Part shown: positions 13,742 to 27,100 of the stretch, one piece after another
How positions within the stretch are numbered: the stretch's first letter is position 1
Layout of the letters: every line of letters begins with the position of its first letter
Assembly: GCA_014706295.1 (NCBI GenBank)
Contig: JACSVZ010000001.1
Location: forward strand, 85,000,237 to 85,064,236
Reading direction: 5' to 3'
DNA from: Lycocorax pyrrhopterus obiensis
Lineage: Eukaryota > Chordata > Aves > Passeriformes > Paradisaeidae
DNA: 64,000 nucleotides
Program-made: the position numbers and the translations under genes
Notes under the pieces: generated by a model
Seen by the model: the letters and a program-made list of their open reading frames with translations, nothing else
Database searches by the model: none
Told to the model about the DNA's origin: nothing

Positions 13742-15467
13742 CACCAGAATTTTTGGTGCAAGAAGCCAACAAGGACACTCTTGAGCCACACCTGCAGCGG
13801 AGGCAGAGAACTGGCCCAAAACATGCAGTAAGGCAGTGGCAGAGCCAGGATCTGGAAGTAAGTCCTCCAAGGAAAGCTGCTCTGACACCATCTGCTCTGA
13901 CATTTCCACTATCAGTAGCACATGGAAAATGATGGTGATCCAAACCCCAGTACCTTCAATAAATATGCCTTCAAAATATTTATTTTGGAGTAGAAACCAT
14001 CTAGTTCACCTGAACCATTTAACTATTGGAACAAAAATCAGATCTAAGAGAAAGGAAGCAGCACTTCTGGTAGCTTCAGCATCCCTAGAACCTCAGGCAG
14101 CAAAGGCTGATGTGGAAGTGTCCAACAGTTTTGACCGTGGTTTAAAACACGTGTGCTATTAATACCCATTAATACACAATGGAAATTACGAAGAGAAGCT
14201 CTCTTTACTATCCTTAAAGTCTAGGAAGTCACTATGAAAAATTAATTCCAAAACACTGATAAGGTTGCCAAGGTGCTCCCAAAGTTAGAAAGTGTCACAC
14301 TTTAGGTGTATGGCCACACACCACTTTTCCCTCTGCTCTGACACTTGATTCAGTATCCAGAGTGGGCCTGCTCTGGGAAAGCTGCCTGCACAACCTCTGC
14401 ACCATTTATGTGAGGAGCTGCAAGACTGAGAGCAATAAGAAGATTTCTTGAGGGTTCTTTAGCTTAAGAGCATTAAATGCCACCCTGAGAATTAGATCCT
14501 ACCCCTGACTCCTACTGATAGTCTCACTGCGGTCAGAAAGTCACATACACAGTATTTTTCAAAAACAATCAGATGATCCACACATTTTAAGTACTCAAAA
14601 TGAGACACCGAGACGGCCTTGCTGGAATGGTGACACTCCCTGTTGCAGCTGGAGCTGTGGTCAGACATGAGAAGTGGTGCATGTCGTGATGTATCAGGTC
14701 AGAAGTCTCTCGAATCAGGCCTCAAAAATAAGAAGATAATTTTACTTCTGTTTCTCAGGGCTTCAATAGCACCTCTGTAGCACCTCTCACAGAGTAAATA
14801 ATGATGGGAAAGCAATGGATTAAATACTTGCTCATGAGCTGAGTCCTGCCCCTTCTGCACACTGAACAAAGCAGGATTTTTGAAGAAAACAGGTTTGAGG
14901 TCAAGTAAATAAGAAGTATCACACTGTGTGTATGTACAGGAATGGAACTCAATTCGCCAAAACTGGCTTAGTTATAGCACTGCCCTCTGATCACTTACCT
15001 AATTCTCTTCACATTTTTTGGAAATACTACATCCTTTCTGCATAACATAATATAAAATAACATAATGTAACATAACTATGTTATTACGAAAACTATTTTC
15101 TATTTCTAAAGCCTGGGATTTTATGCAATGGTACCTTAACGAGCTACCTCAGCAGATACTCAAAGCCACACAACTATGATGACAAAATGGAGGCAGGAGA
15201 CAACAAATTAAAGACATAAATTCAGTCTTCTTTGCAAAGAGCACGTAATTATCTCAGAGGCAGATAGGGGTGACAGAACACAAACACGACCACAGAAAAT
15301 GGACCTCATGACAGAATCAACATGGGAGGGGAAGGAACAACACAGTCTGCAGCGTTTCTTGTCAAGACACACTTTAATACTCAACAGAGCTCCCAAGTAC
15401 AGAATAATACCTAAGCAAACTGCAGCAGAAGTTTGAGATAAACATGATATCCACAGTTACCTGCCAC

Positions 15468-15540
15468 TACATATATATATATTCAAATTTATTCATATTA
15501 TATATATAGACACATATATTCACAAATATATACAGGTATG
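15468..15540. repeat. TA-rich alternating purine-pyrimidine tract
   Basis: Several short TATATATA runs are separated by ATTCA and CACA spacers. It is low-complexity sequence inside DLG2 intron 2. Confidence 0.8.
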
Positions 15541-16313
15541 TGTATCTAAGATTAACTAGTCTACTTTCATGCATCTTACTGTTCACTGCTCAATCCCAAC
15601 TGCACTTAAATCACTCCAGTCAGTATTTTTCACTGACTCTCACAACACACTGGAAGCACTGGGTTAAGTAAAAAGAGTACTGAGATTCCAAAAGATCCAC
15701 AGTGCTGGTACCAGGCAATAAACTTGGCTCATTTATAACAGCTTTGAGAAACATAAGGTATAACACTCTTCAAGGCTAAAATGTTTCTGTGATTTCAAAA
15801 TTACCATGAAGTTTCTTAAAAAGTTATATTCACTGAACAAAAGCCACATCACAGTCTAGCCTAAAATGACTCTGCAGGCCAAAACATAAGAGAGAGAGAA
15901 CAACTCTGCTATTTTAGAGACAAAAATAAACATTGGGATTAGTGATGGAACAGCTTGCTCCAGATTATTTTCTTCCATTTTATTAGTAGATGTACAAACT
16001 ACATTAGCAATATATAAATCCAGTCTTTCTTTCTTTAACACCAAAAGAAAATCATCTATCTCATTGTTCTTTTATATTCTGTCTGCCTGAAAAAGGAAAC
16101 TGCATTATTCAAAATAAAACCAAATTATCTAAATGAATCTCTTAATAATTTGCCTCTAGTTCTCATCACAAACCAACAATAAAGGGCTATCCCTATTTAA
16201 TGCAAAGAGAAAGAAAAGCTTCACATTGGGACAGCAGCCACACAGCAACAGCTGCTGCAACTGCATTTTATTAATTCTAATTATACACAGAATCCATATG
16301 GCCAAGATGCACT

Positions 16314-16372
16314 TAAAAAAAAAAAAAAAAACCAAAAAAAAACACCAACAAAAAACCAAACCCTGCAGAAAC
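16314..16372. repeat. Poly(A)-rich tract
   Basis: An A run of about 19 is followed by A-rich sequence with scattered C. It could be a retrotransposon tail, but no element body is recognisable upstream. Confidence 0.75.
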
Positions 16373-17101
16373 AAAAACCAGCTTTTATTCCTTGCTGGAT
16401 ATTTAAAACCCGCAACCTCAACACTCATCACATTGCTCATGTTAAAAATGGTTTGTTTCCAATGCACAGCTTTTGCATTTCAAATAAGAAAAGTCCCCAA
16501 AGGTTCTAAATTCCTTGTCTGAGATGTAAATGTTATCATTCATGGGTTAAAAGGCAGCAAAACACAAGCAGAGGGTTGCATTAGGATTACAAGTGATTAT
16601 GTATTACCCAGGTTGTATCAGCACTGTAATCGGTTTCTTCTTGTACTCAGGCTGAGAATCCAGATACAGACCTTGGCTGGGATCTTCTATTTATCAGAGT
16701 TCATCAGCATTCACTCCCATAAATGCAAGAGTATCAGAGCTTTGGTTTTGGGTTGAGGTCTTTCCTGGTCATTCACAAGTTTTAATATTAAAATTCTTTC
16801 AAATAAAAAGTGATTTGGGGTACCCGCACAAGATTCCCACATCTTTGCAGAGACACCTTCCCTCAAGGTGGAAAATAGCTTTAATATTAAGAAGCTGGCT
16901 ACTCACATCACCAGGGCTGGCCAACAAGAACAGTGAGCACCATGCCCTGGCTCTCTTTGCTCCTCATCTCTAACCAGTAAGACATCACCCTAACATCCAC
17001 TAAGTCCCAAAGACTAAAACAATTCTGAGAAATATTTCAGCTCCTCCATCACAGACACAACTAAGGAAAAGTGGGTAACATTTCAGACTTCAGTGGAACA
17101 C

Positions 17102-17278
17102 AAAGGTTGCCCAGAGAGGTTGTGGGTCTCCTCCCCTGGAGATATGCAGAAGCCATCTGAACATAATTCTGAGTGACGTGCTCTAGAGAACCCTGCTTAA
17201 TCTCGGAGGTTGGACTAGGTGATGTCCACTAGGGATACTAGGGGTCCATTCCAACCTGACCCATTCTGTGAGTCTGTG
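17102..17278 (+). mobile_element. CR1 LINE 3' fragment, sense
   Basis: It carries 'ggttgcccagagaggttgtg', then 'ggttggactaggtgatgtcc', and ends 'cattctgtgagtctgtg'. This is the last part of a CR1 element on the plus strand, with the usual 5' truncation. Confidence 0.85.
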
Positions 17279-20200
17279 AAGCTCCCCTCTCTGGGTATCT
17301 TCACTCTGATTCCTCTACAGCAACATGATGTCTGTCTGTCTTCTTTCTCCATGTGCATCTACCTGTCAGCTCTCACCAGCTAACTTTGAACCGTCTGCCC
17401 AATGTCAATGCAACCTGATAGAAGCAAAGAAGTCTTATTTCCTCCAAAGGATCCACAGGCACCATGGGCTGGGAGGAATTATAAGATTGAGAGAAATTAT
17501 AATAACGCAGGAGAAATTGCACTGCTGTGGAAGCAAAAACAGCAGTGGGCCAAAATCCACTCAAAACCAGTTACAACAGATCTGCCCTTTTTTTCTTTCT
17601 TTTTAACAAATGGTTCACTCCCTGTGACCAGACTTTCACTGGAGAATTGCAAGGGTTAGTTCCTCCAGCTGGCTGCAATCCAGCCCCCAGCTCATAAAAA
17701 AATAGATCACACAGCTTCAAACCATCCCAAAGATCGAGCACTGCTACCTTTAGCTCTTTTGAGAGAAAGCACAAATTTGCTTACTAAGAGAATTGGACTT
17801 CAAGAATAAAAGCAGCTGCAGCTGTCTTCAGGCAAAACAAAAGCTGCCCTTGAATTTAAATTTCAGTTCTGCTGTAATTTATGCCGCAACAAAGAAAGAT
17901 GCCAGTTTGGGAAAGTAGGACTCTGTGCAGAGTAATAACAGGCTTCCCCATTGTCAGAGATGTCATTTGAGCATCTCTCAAATGTGACAGAGCACTGAAG
18001 AGGTTTTGCACATTTCTTTTGCTCCTCGACATCTGTAATAGCCAGGGAGGGTTTCAATATTTTTAGATATAGCTACAGAAGAAGCTGTATTTCTCAGTCA
18101 GGGAAGGTCTGATTATAGATCTCTGGAAGAATCACCCCAACACATGATCCCAGGCAAGCAAAGTCAACGGGGGTTTTATTCTTTGATTTCATGAATGCTG
18201 GACGCAGGCCCTCGGCAAGAGGATTGCCTAATGTCCCTGGGCTGGACACAGGCATGGCTGCACTGGATTAACACCTGAGGAATTCAGTGCTGTTACTGGA
18301 GGTGAAACAGCCTGACATGACCAAAAACCAGCTCACTGAGAGTAAGTCTAGAGAGCAGTGACACAGGAGACCAGTGACCTTACATCCAGGAGCACTGCAA
18401 GTAGTTAAGCACACTGAACATATGAGTGGGCTGAAAACATCTACCGAGAGCAAGCTTGGCAAGTATGAATAGGTAACACCCAGCTGTGCTTTCCTGTTGA
18501 AAAGTTTCCCAGCACAGCAACTCATTTCATGTCCTCCTGGTCCCTGAAACACTGACACAGCACTGAGTGCTGAAACATGCTTCCTCCTGTGGACTGAGCA
18601 AGATGGGTAGTAGTGACAGTCACCATCGCCTCACTTCAGAAGGGTGACTGTCAAACAAGTTTTCCATTTGGCTTTCCACAATACTAGCAGCTTGACCAGG
18701 AACCTTGTGCCATTGGACATTGTCTTGTTTTCTGTGGTGCCTTGAATGTTAAAACTTATGTCTGCTCAAAGGAAGAAGTACGAGAGGTTGTTGGTGGTTG
18801 TGAGAAAAAGCCTGAAAATATGACAGCAGTGTTTCTTAAAGACAGATCACAGGAGCAGACTGTAACAACCTGCAGTATTTCATATATTATTTCTATGCCT
18901 TTTGTGCAAATCTCAGGGCTACCATGTATGACCAGCACACCATTTTTACATTTTCTGGCATCTAAAATCGTTCTTTGCACCTGCTTTGGTATAGGCTCCA
19001 TCTCCAGCCCAGGGCTGTGATGCAGGTCTGCTTTTCTCACTGTTTATCCGATTGTTCATACATCTGTTCCCCAGTACTGACCCACCTCCTTCCCTCTGTT
19101 CTCAAATTTCATTTAAAGAGTTTCTCCTTGAACACAACATGCCTAAACAAATTCCTTGTCTTCCCACTAATCTCCTATATTTTCTTCTTCTCTCTACATA
19201 GTCAACAGTATAATTATTCTTCTCAGCATTAAAGCCTACATAATGTGGGGAACATTTTCATCATTATTCTTAGTTAGCATGCCTAGCTATGCCTATCAAA
19301 ATCTCATTTTTCATTCTTAGAGTGTTTCTTTTATGACAGTAACATCCCATCATTACTCCTATGATATGTTCCTCTCCAGTTTTTTTTCATATCTAAACTA
19401 TCCAGAAATTTAACCATGGCCCTAAGTGCAAGAGAAGTGTCAGTCCCAGCTCACAACTTTGTAGACACAGAGGTCAATCAAACTAAGACAAATCCACAGG
19501 AAACCAAGCTCTTGGTTTGCTTCACACTTGCTATAATAAATATTTGCATTTCTCAAAGACTGTGCTATTTTTAATAGATACATATGACCTAAAATAATTA
19601 AACCAAAGGGAAACTTGCTTTGGATCTCTGAAATGTCCTCTTTATATACCCTATCTGTCCTAGGCACCTTCCAGTAACATGGAAGAATACAAGTTTTAAC
19701 TAGATCTCTGGAATTTTGGAGACTAATACAACACTATTGAGTTATCCTTCCACTTCACTTACACAAACTTTTAACAGAAAAGTAAGATGTGATCATAGAA
19801 GAATCACCTGAATTCCTTTTTGACTTGGTTTAAAAGACATGACCACTCTTTTTAAATGGATTGTTATAACAAGGTTTATTTAAAAGTGAGCTGGATGAGG
19901 AAAAGAGTCTAAAAAAACCAGCTTACTGGAAATATAACACTGTATCCTAAGTCTCTAAGCGCAGGCTGTGACACAGATGATGAGTAAATTCTGTTACAGT
20001 AATGTTTACTACAGCAGTTTTTAAGATGAGCAGTTTTAGAACCCCCGCGTTATTTTGCAGAAATGGTAGAATGCCATAAAAAAAAAAAAAAGGTGATGCA
20101 GATTTTAATTGGAAATATGGCATTTTAAAATTCAGGCAAAGTTACGCAAGCATGAGAAAAAACCATAAGACATGGTTTCAAAGTCCTCAGGAAATACGTC

Positions 20201-23200
20201 ACCCACTGCAGATTGGGTTTATCCGAATTTTAGAAAAACCTATTGAGATTAGTTTTTACCTAATACTGCATAAGATGATTACAGTTATTTGTGGCACTTT
20301 AATTCCTACTAGAAACAAATGATGTTTTATAGAGATGTATCTACAAAAAAACCCAAACAACCCTGACATAAACCTCTTTTATCCATTCTCATTCCACAGA
20401 ACCACCCACTAAGCTGTAGAATCATGCACTTTTCTTAATGAAATGAAGGCTAGACAAGTATATAGCAGAGGTTTCTAGAAATAAATTTTACTAAACTATG
20501 TACTGCATTATTAAAATTGATTACGTTTCCTAAAGAACAGAACTGGAACAAAAAATGTTTGGTTGCTTTGACACATCCAGATGACCATTATTACTCTCTT
20601 TCATGATTTCCCTTTTTTATCTCAGCACGACGTCTCCAAGATGCCCCATTATGAGACAATCCCAACAAATGAGGCATTTGGATTTCTGGAGGTTTCATTT
20701 CCTCTTCCTTGCAGGGTTTTAAAAATGTTCACATCAGAACATGCGCTACAATTTAAGAGAACCTTGTGATTTTACTATCAGCTAGCTACAGACGACCCTA
20801 CAAAAAGAAAAAATCCTTACAAGCTCCTAACAACAGCATAACTCCTCACTGCCCATAAAAGAACTGGTAAAATCCTTCTGGTGAAAGAAATCTAGAATTA
20901 ACTTAAGAGTAATGTCAATATCTAAATTCACGTTCTTCCCGTTGCACGCTCCATCTGAAGAGTTTCTCCTCCTCCCTCCTCTTAGGGCTGGATTTTCAAA
21001 GCATTGTGTTTGGGCCACTGGAGTGTAAATGGGACTCCAGAGACTGCAGTTCCACATGTCACTTTGAAAATGTGCCTCTTAGCAACTAACTCGGCTGTCA
21101 CTGAGCACAGCCACTCTAGCAAGAAGTCCAGAAACAAGAACAGCCCAAAGGGAGAAGGAAATGCTTTTGAACCCGAATTAAAATGTAAAAGGACAGTCCT
21201 TCAATAATCCTTCTGTAAACCACTTACAGAACTTTTCCTTACATAATTGTAGCGGCTTCTTGCATGTGCAGAATATACGCAAGAAAAATATTGAATCTTC
21301 CTTTTTCTCATGTTACTCCACTGTTCAGTAGTCCACATTTAATATTTATGAAACACGTTGAAGATAAAAATAGTCATGTACACATTGAGAACCAAAGTTC
21401 AAAGATGGCTGAATCAAATCAGCATAATAACAGAAGCATAAATTCGAGAATAAAAGGAACTAGACAACACTAGATTTGAAAAATGACTCTATTATTATTA
21501 TTATTGTTTATCTGTTCTTGTTATACTCGATTTAAGACATCCTACAGATTTCTGAAGCCTTTTGGAAGTTAACGAGAATTGAACTCACACTTAAAGGACA
21601 GAGATGGTTACAACAGATGAATTTATTTGTAAAGGAACCAAATTCTACTGAAGCTGTAGGTCCTACAAAAACTGAATTTGGCACATAAAATTATGTAAAC
21701 TTTATTCCTGGTAAGAACGTGCATCTCTGCATCCAGGTTAACGATTCTGTACAAAAATCACATTTTTCATTAGTAGTTACAGCCTAAATACTCAAAAGGT
21801 CAATCATTCTGGATAAAACCAATGTTTGACAGCAAATGAATTTTGGAAAGCAATGAACTGAGACTCTGAAAATTAAGTCTCATTAAAATTAGGCACAGAA
21901 AAATGGACACTTTGAAGACCATTAGACATTCTGTAAATAAAAAGACAAAGGAACATTAGCAGTACAGAACTTAAAAAGAGACCAGAAGCTCTGCCTTTAG
22001 GTATTCCTTCATGTGGTGGTCTGATTTATAGGTGAATAGAGAAACTATGCCATGAAGCTAAAACAGATGTCATGGAAGTAGGGGTTTTTTTCAAATACTC
22101 ATTATGCAAGGGTCTCATTATTGATTGTGTAACATCATCATCTACCACACTTAAAATGTGTGGCATGTCTCCTCTCACTGAGGAGAGCTCCCTCTTTAGT
22201 ATTGTTCCAGAATCTAGACCAACCAAGTAACAAACCAAATGTAACAGTCAGAGACTTGGAACACATCTTGCAATTCCCAAATCTCTTCTATAAAAGGAAG
22301 CATTTAAGAAGAAGGAAAAGACATCTAAAGGCCCACAAATTAAAATGCTAACTTCTGTAACACCATACTCCTCAATCTGCTATTGTAGTAATCAAAGGAT
22401 GTAAGTTCTTCTTTGGATTCGACCTTAAGGTAGCTATAATCACTTTTTCATTTCTGACATGTGTAATACATGAACAGATATTGTAGCACAGCCACACACA
22501 AAGCACACATGTTGTTAAAATACTTTGAAGTATTATTCTAACTACTTCCAAGTAGTGCAGAAGTAAATGTACAGCTAATGTCACTTCCGTGACTGGTGTA
22601 TTTCTTCAGCACACACTTCTATATCCACAGTCACCTTCTTAAAAGCAATATAGAAAGGTCCCATCTTTTTTTTTTCCTCCTTTTTTTTCAAATCTATTTA
22701 CAACTATTTGGCAAATTCAATTCAATTATTAATCTATTTCCTTTTTTAAAGCATACAGAGCAATTAAAATTATGCAGAGTTTATAAAATAAAGCTAATCA
22801 CTTAAAAGAAGCTGACAAAAGTTACAAATAAAATAGCACTAACATTAATTAATTCCATTTGCAGGAAATGTTAGAGATTGGTAACACACATTTGTCACAA
22901 ATGCTACAGAAATTCCTGAAACTATTCCCGGACCTCTATTGTCTTCACAGTAATAGTGCATTATTGATGTGCTTCTACTTTTATGACATATAATCAAAAA
23001 TTTTCCACAGCTGTCCTGACTGTAGCTCTGCAAGGAGCACAGTTGATACTCTGGCTTCAAACAGCCAGAAGTTGAAGGCACGTGTGCGTCCACAAACATA
23101 ATTTGTGTTAGGAAGTGCACCCTTGAGCCGAGTTCCTCATAAAATGTGCAGATGTGTGTGAAGGAAGGGCTATGCAACGTGAGCAAGAGGGCAGAGGCAG

Positions 23201-23969
23201 GCAGGGCAAGGGAGATGCACAGTTACAGTCACCACTTCCCATGACTGGCAGCTCAGGCACGGCACAAGGAACAACAGGGATGCCAAGGCAAATGGGTATG
23301 TTCATGACCTTGAAAACATTATATATAATAACTTATGGAGGTCGTTTTATATAAAGCTCCAAAACAACAAGCACGTGATTTTAACAACATTTACAAGATG
23401 AAATGGGGATCTTCAAGTAAGTGGAAGAAAGACTGAGCAATACACCAGCACATCTATTTGAACACTGCAACATCACATGAATGGGAACATTCTGCCAAAC
23501 TGCGTCCTGGAGCAATTTCCTTGACTCATTTTTGAGTTTCATTGCTGACACTTTTCAAAAAAGCATAATTCAAATGACAAAAAGATTTTCAATGCTACTT
23601 GGTGCCAGTGAAATCAATTAAAGTTTGGCCATTTACCTGTGGAGATGGCTTCATTTTCAGCTTTGCATAAGCAGTTATATTCTACTCTGATTCTGTATCA
23701 TCCATTAAGTAAAGCAAAGCAGCAAGGCTTAGGAATAACTATTCAGAACCTTAACTTGTATTAGGTTTCTGTTACTCTTTCTTTCTCTGTAAGTAAGAAA
23801 ATACCTTTGAAGTATCAGGACAATGAGTTTCTCCACAGAGAGCCAGGAAGGATCATCTCAACACGCTTTTCATCACAAACACAAATTAAATAGTGATAAT
23901 AAGAAAGTTACTGGGTCTGACCTAGCTCTGGCCTCCAAGAGCGTGCATCTAGTATTAAACATTACTTAC

Positions 23970-24101
23970 CTAGAAGTGCCTGAAACAAGCTGCTCTTAAA
24001 GATGCCCATCACCTTTTTGATGGCTTTTTTCAGCTGTTGCTCTTCTGGCTTCCGTAGTTTTTTGCAATATTCTTCCAGCAGCACTAAAGCTCGGTCAGTA
24101 T
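23970..24101 (-). CDS. DLG2: DLG2 second coding exon, L27 domain
   Basis: The exon is 132 nt on the minus strand. It is preceded by a thymine-rich acceptor ending TTTTTTTTTAG and followed by the strong donor G|GTAAGTAAT. It translates as two phase bases, 43 codons and one phase base. The peptide holds the L27 helices (DTDRALVLLEEYCKKL, then VMGIFKSSLFQALL). L27 domains pair MAGUK proteins with CASK- and MPP-type partners. The next exon should begin with the rest of an Asp codon and encode IQEFYEV-like residues; I did not find it down to position 1. Confidence 0.92.
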
Positions 24102-27100
24102 CTAAAAAAAAATGCAAGCACAACAATGTCTTTATTGGCTCTGGAAAGTATCTAAATGCTCAAATATTAACTACACATTTTGAGAGGCATTGTTCACACA
24201 TGTAAGGAACATTTACAGCAAATGTTTATAGAATCATAAAATCACCTATGGTTGGAAAAGACCTACAAGATCGAGTCCAACTATTAAACCAGAACCACCA
24301 TGTTCCCCACCAAACCATGTCCCCAAGTGCCACATCCACATGCCTTTGGAACACTTCCAGGGATGGTGATGTTGTTGCTTTCTGTCATCAGCTGTATGTC
24401 ATGAGCAACATAAGCAACACTGCATGGGAAAATGATCTTTGGAACAGCATCTATAACAAGTGCTCAACTTCCATTTATCCAAAACCATCTGGAAGCTATG
24501 GAGCCTGGACCAAATTACAACTTGCAGAAGCTACAAAATTATAGACAATAACCATTATGGATACCCATGCAGGAAAACTGGCTTTAAAACATATTCAGAC
24601 AAGACACGAAAGTGTTTGCTTTGCATCTGCAGCACTCAGTTCTCTGTTCTATGACTGACAAATGTATATATGAAAGGCAGGTGTCCAAGAGTGAGGCTGT
24701 TTTTTTCTATTCCCTCAATACATAAAATTGCTATCTACCTCTTTGGTAAATGAGACTTTGATAGCAGACTTTCATCCATGTGCTGGCTCAAAGAGAGCAA
24801 TCCAGCCTTTCTGTAAGAGCCCAGAGGAACAGAGCACTGTTTCTCCTGCTGCTATTATCTTTGTGTAGTCACTTGCCAAGAGCATGAGTGACATTTAAAA
24901 TTGCATGAAATTCAAACATCACCATCTTACGGATAAGAAAATAGAGGACCATGGCACTGAGATATCTGTACACACTTTCGTAATTGTATTGCCACCAAGT
25001 TTTCAGTAAGACTACCAAACACTACAAAAAACCCCAAATTAATAATGGGGTTTATAAGCAATTGCCTCAAACTAAATTTCTTACACTAGAGTTCAATGTA
25101 AGTTTCATTTCTAGGAGAGGGTCAGATTCCTCTGGTTAGACTAAACTCAATAAAGTAGTGTAAAATGCTTGGAAAAGCCAAAAAAAAAAAGCTTTTATAA
25201 TTCTTTTTTTCTAAATAACTAAAAGAAAGATTCTTTTTCACTACATAAAGATTGACTGCCTTTGTTCAGGGTCTTGATGACCCCTGCAATATAGGCCTTG
25301 GGATGTGACAAGCAGATGAGTTCACATTAGAGGCAGAGACATGATTTGTATTCTGTAACCTGATTACATTCTCAAATTAAAAAAGGGAACGACTTTAATC
25401 AATCATTAAAGTCTAAGAAGGTGCATTTTTTTTTCTTTCTTCTCACAGAAATTCTAGCTGGTCATAGGCATTTTATCAAAGAAATGAAAAACATCATTAA
25501 TAAAAAGGAATTTTATTTAAATGTTTTTATATGTGCACAGACATATGTATATAAATATATAGAATCATAGAATCATTAAGGTTGGAAAAGAGCTCCAAGA
25601 TCATTGAGTCCAACCTTATGTATATATCACATAGATAGGAAGATTAAGGAGCATTTTATAGCAGAGTACACATTATTATAATGGAGAAGCTCACAACTCT
25701 CTGCTTTAATCCCACCTTGAGGGGGTCTCCAAGAGGAACCTCCTCTTTCTACGAAAGCTGTCCTTGGGGCAGGTAAGGATTAGGCAATTGCAACTAGGAC
25801 CACTTATAACCCACAGAGAGAGAGAGAGATCAGCTCTTTTAAAGGCCACATCACAATACCTGAGCTGGGCTTCCATCACAAACCATCCAAATCAAAAGCA
25901 CAGCCTTGAAACAAAGCTCTGGATCCAAGTGGGATATGGTTGGGTACAAAGAACTACTTCTACATGTGAGCTCAGCTCCTTTTGCCTTGAAAACCCCAGT
26001 CATACCATACCTTTTACTGACCTAATGACTGTGCCTGACCCACCTATGACACCTGTACTTCCACTGATACACTGAACGTTGTGGACAGCCTCAATGAAAT
26101 AACTAGTCCGTAACTTAAAGCACGGGTTGGAATCAGTAATTCACCTTCTTCCAAATACAGACATGGATACGTAATGAATCCATGACTACTTATATTAAAG
26201 TGAAGCAGCAGAGTGGTGGAAAACTACTACAAAGTTTCCAGTACTGAGGACATGTTTGAAGAGTGGACCAAGAAATTAGGAAAATGGGAAGTGAATGCCT
26301 TTTCCACATCAGGGATACCACTCCCTCTTTCTTAGTGGTTTGGTGAAACATGCTGACATTCCCTCCTTTATCAATCATTCCTTTCCTGAAGTGTACAGTT
26401 CGTATTTAAAAAAAAAACAGCTACAAAAAGTAGCATCCTTTGGGGATACGAGCAGTTTTTATTTTCGCTTGAAATATTATTTTTCAATTCATGAAGATGA
26501 AAAAAGTCTACTTTTTGTTGACCCCAGAAGAGTCCTAAACTCTACAAACTGAACAACCAGCAACAGAGCACAGTTCTAGTGCCAAATCTAAATCCCAGAT
26601 AAATCCCAGATCAAGTAATGATCTTCCTGCCTAATTTTCCTCTCTAGCTTTAATAGGATACATTAATTTTAACTCCATCCCTAAGCTCCAGCATGGAGTT
26701 GCAACCTTTTCCTGCACAATCTCACTTGGCAGCAGAGTATCTAGTTTTCCAAAAAACCTGTGATGGGTGACGTGCTGGGAGATTCAATCAGGATCCCCAG
26801 GCATATCCTGACCAAGAGTATTTTAGCATGTCGGGGAGGGGGGCCGTGCAACCATTACTGGTGGAGCACTCCTGAAAAACCAAGGGATTTATGGATACTA
26901 CTCAAATCTCCAGTTAATTTGTCATCCATTAGGCTTTCGAAAAAGAACTTTCCCCCTTCTTGATGACTCTCCTGGTTATAAATTACTCAGAACTAGATCT
27001 TCATATGGATTAGACAGTATATAGCATGCCAGGGCACAATCCTGTTCAGCACCAGCACAGCACATTCCTACCTCTGCACAACACAGAGCAATAGGAAATA

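Larger units (their letters stand above)
1..23969 (-). other. DLG2: DLG2 intron 2 (partial) without recognised exons
   Basis: This is about 24 kb of AT-rich sequence downstream of the L27 exon. It holds CR1 fragments near 3.3-3.9, 7.4-8.2 and 17.1-17.3 kb, an antisense LTR near 12 kb, and a compound microsatellite at 13.7 kb. Many short open frames occur on both strands, but none has a recognisable product, a codon-bias signal or a matching splice phase. No RNA gene was recognised. Confidence 0.75.
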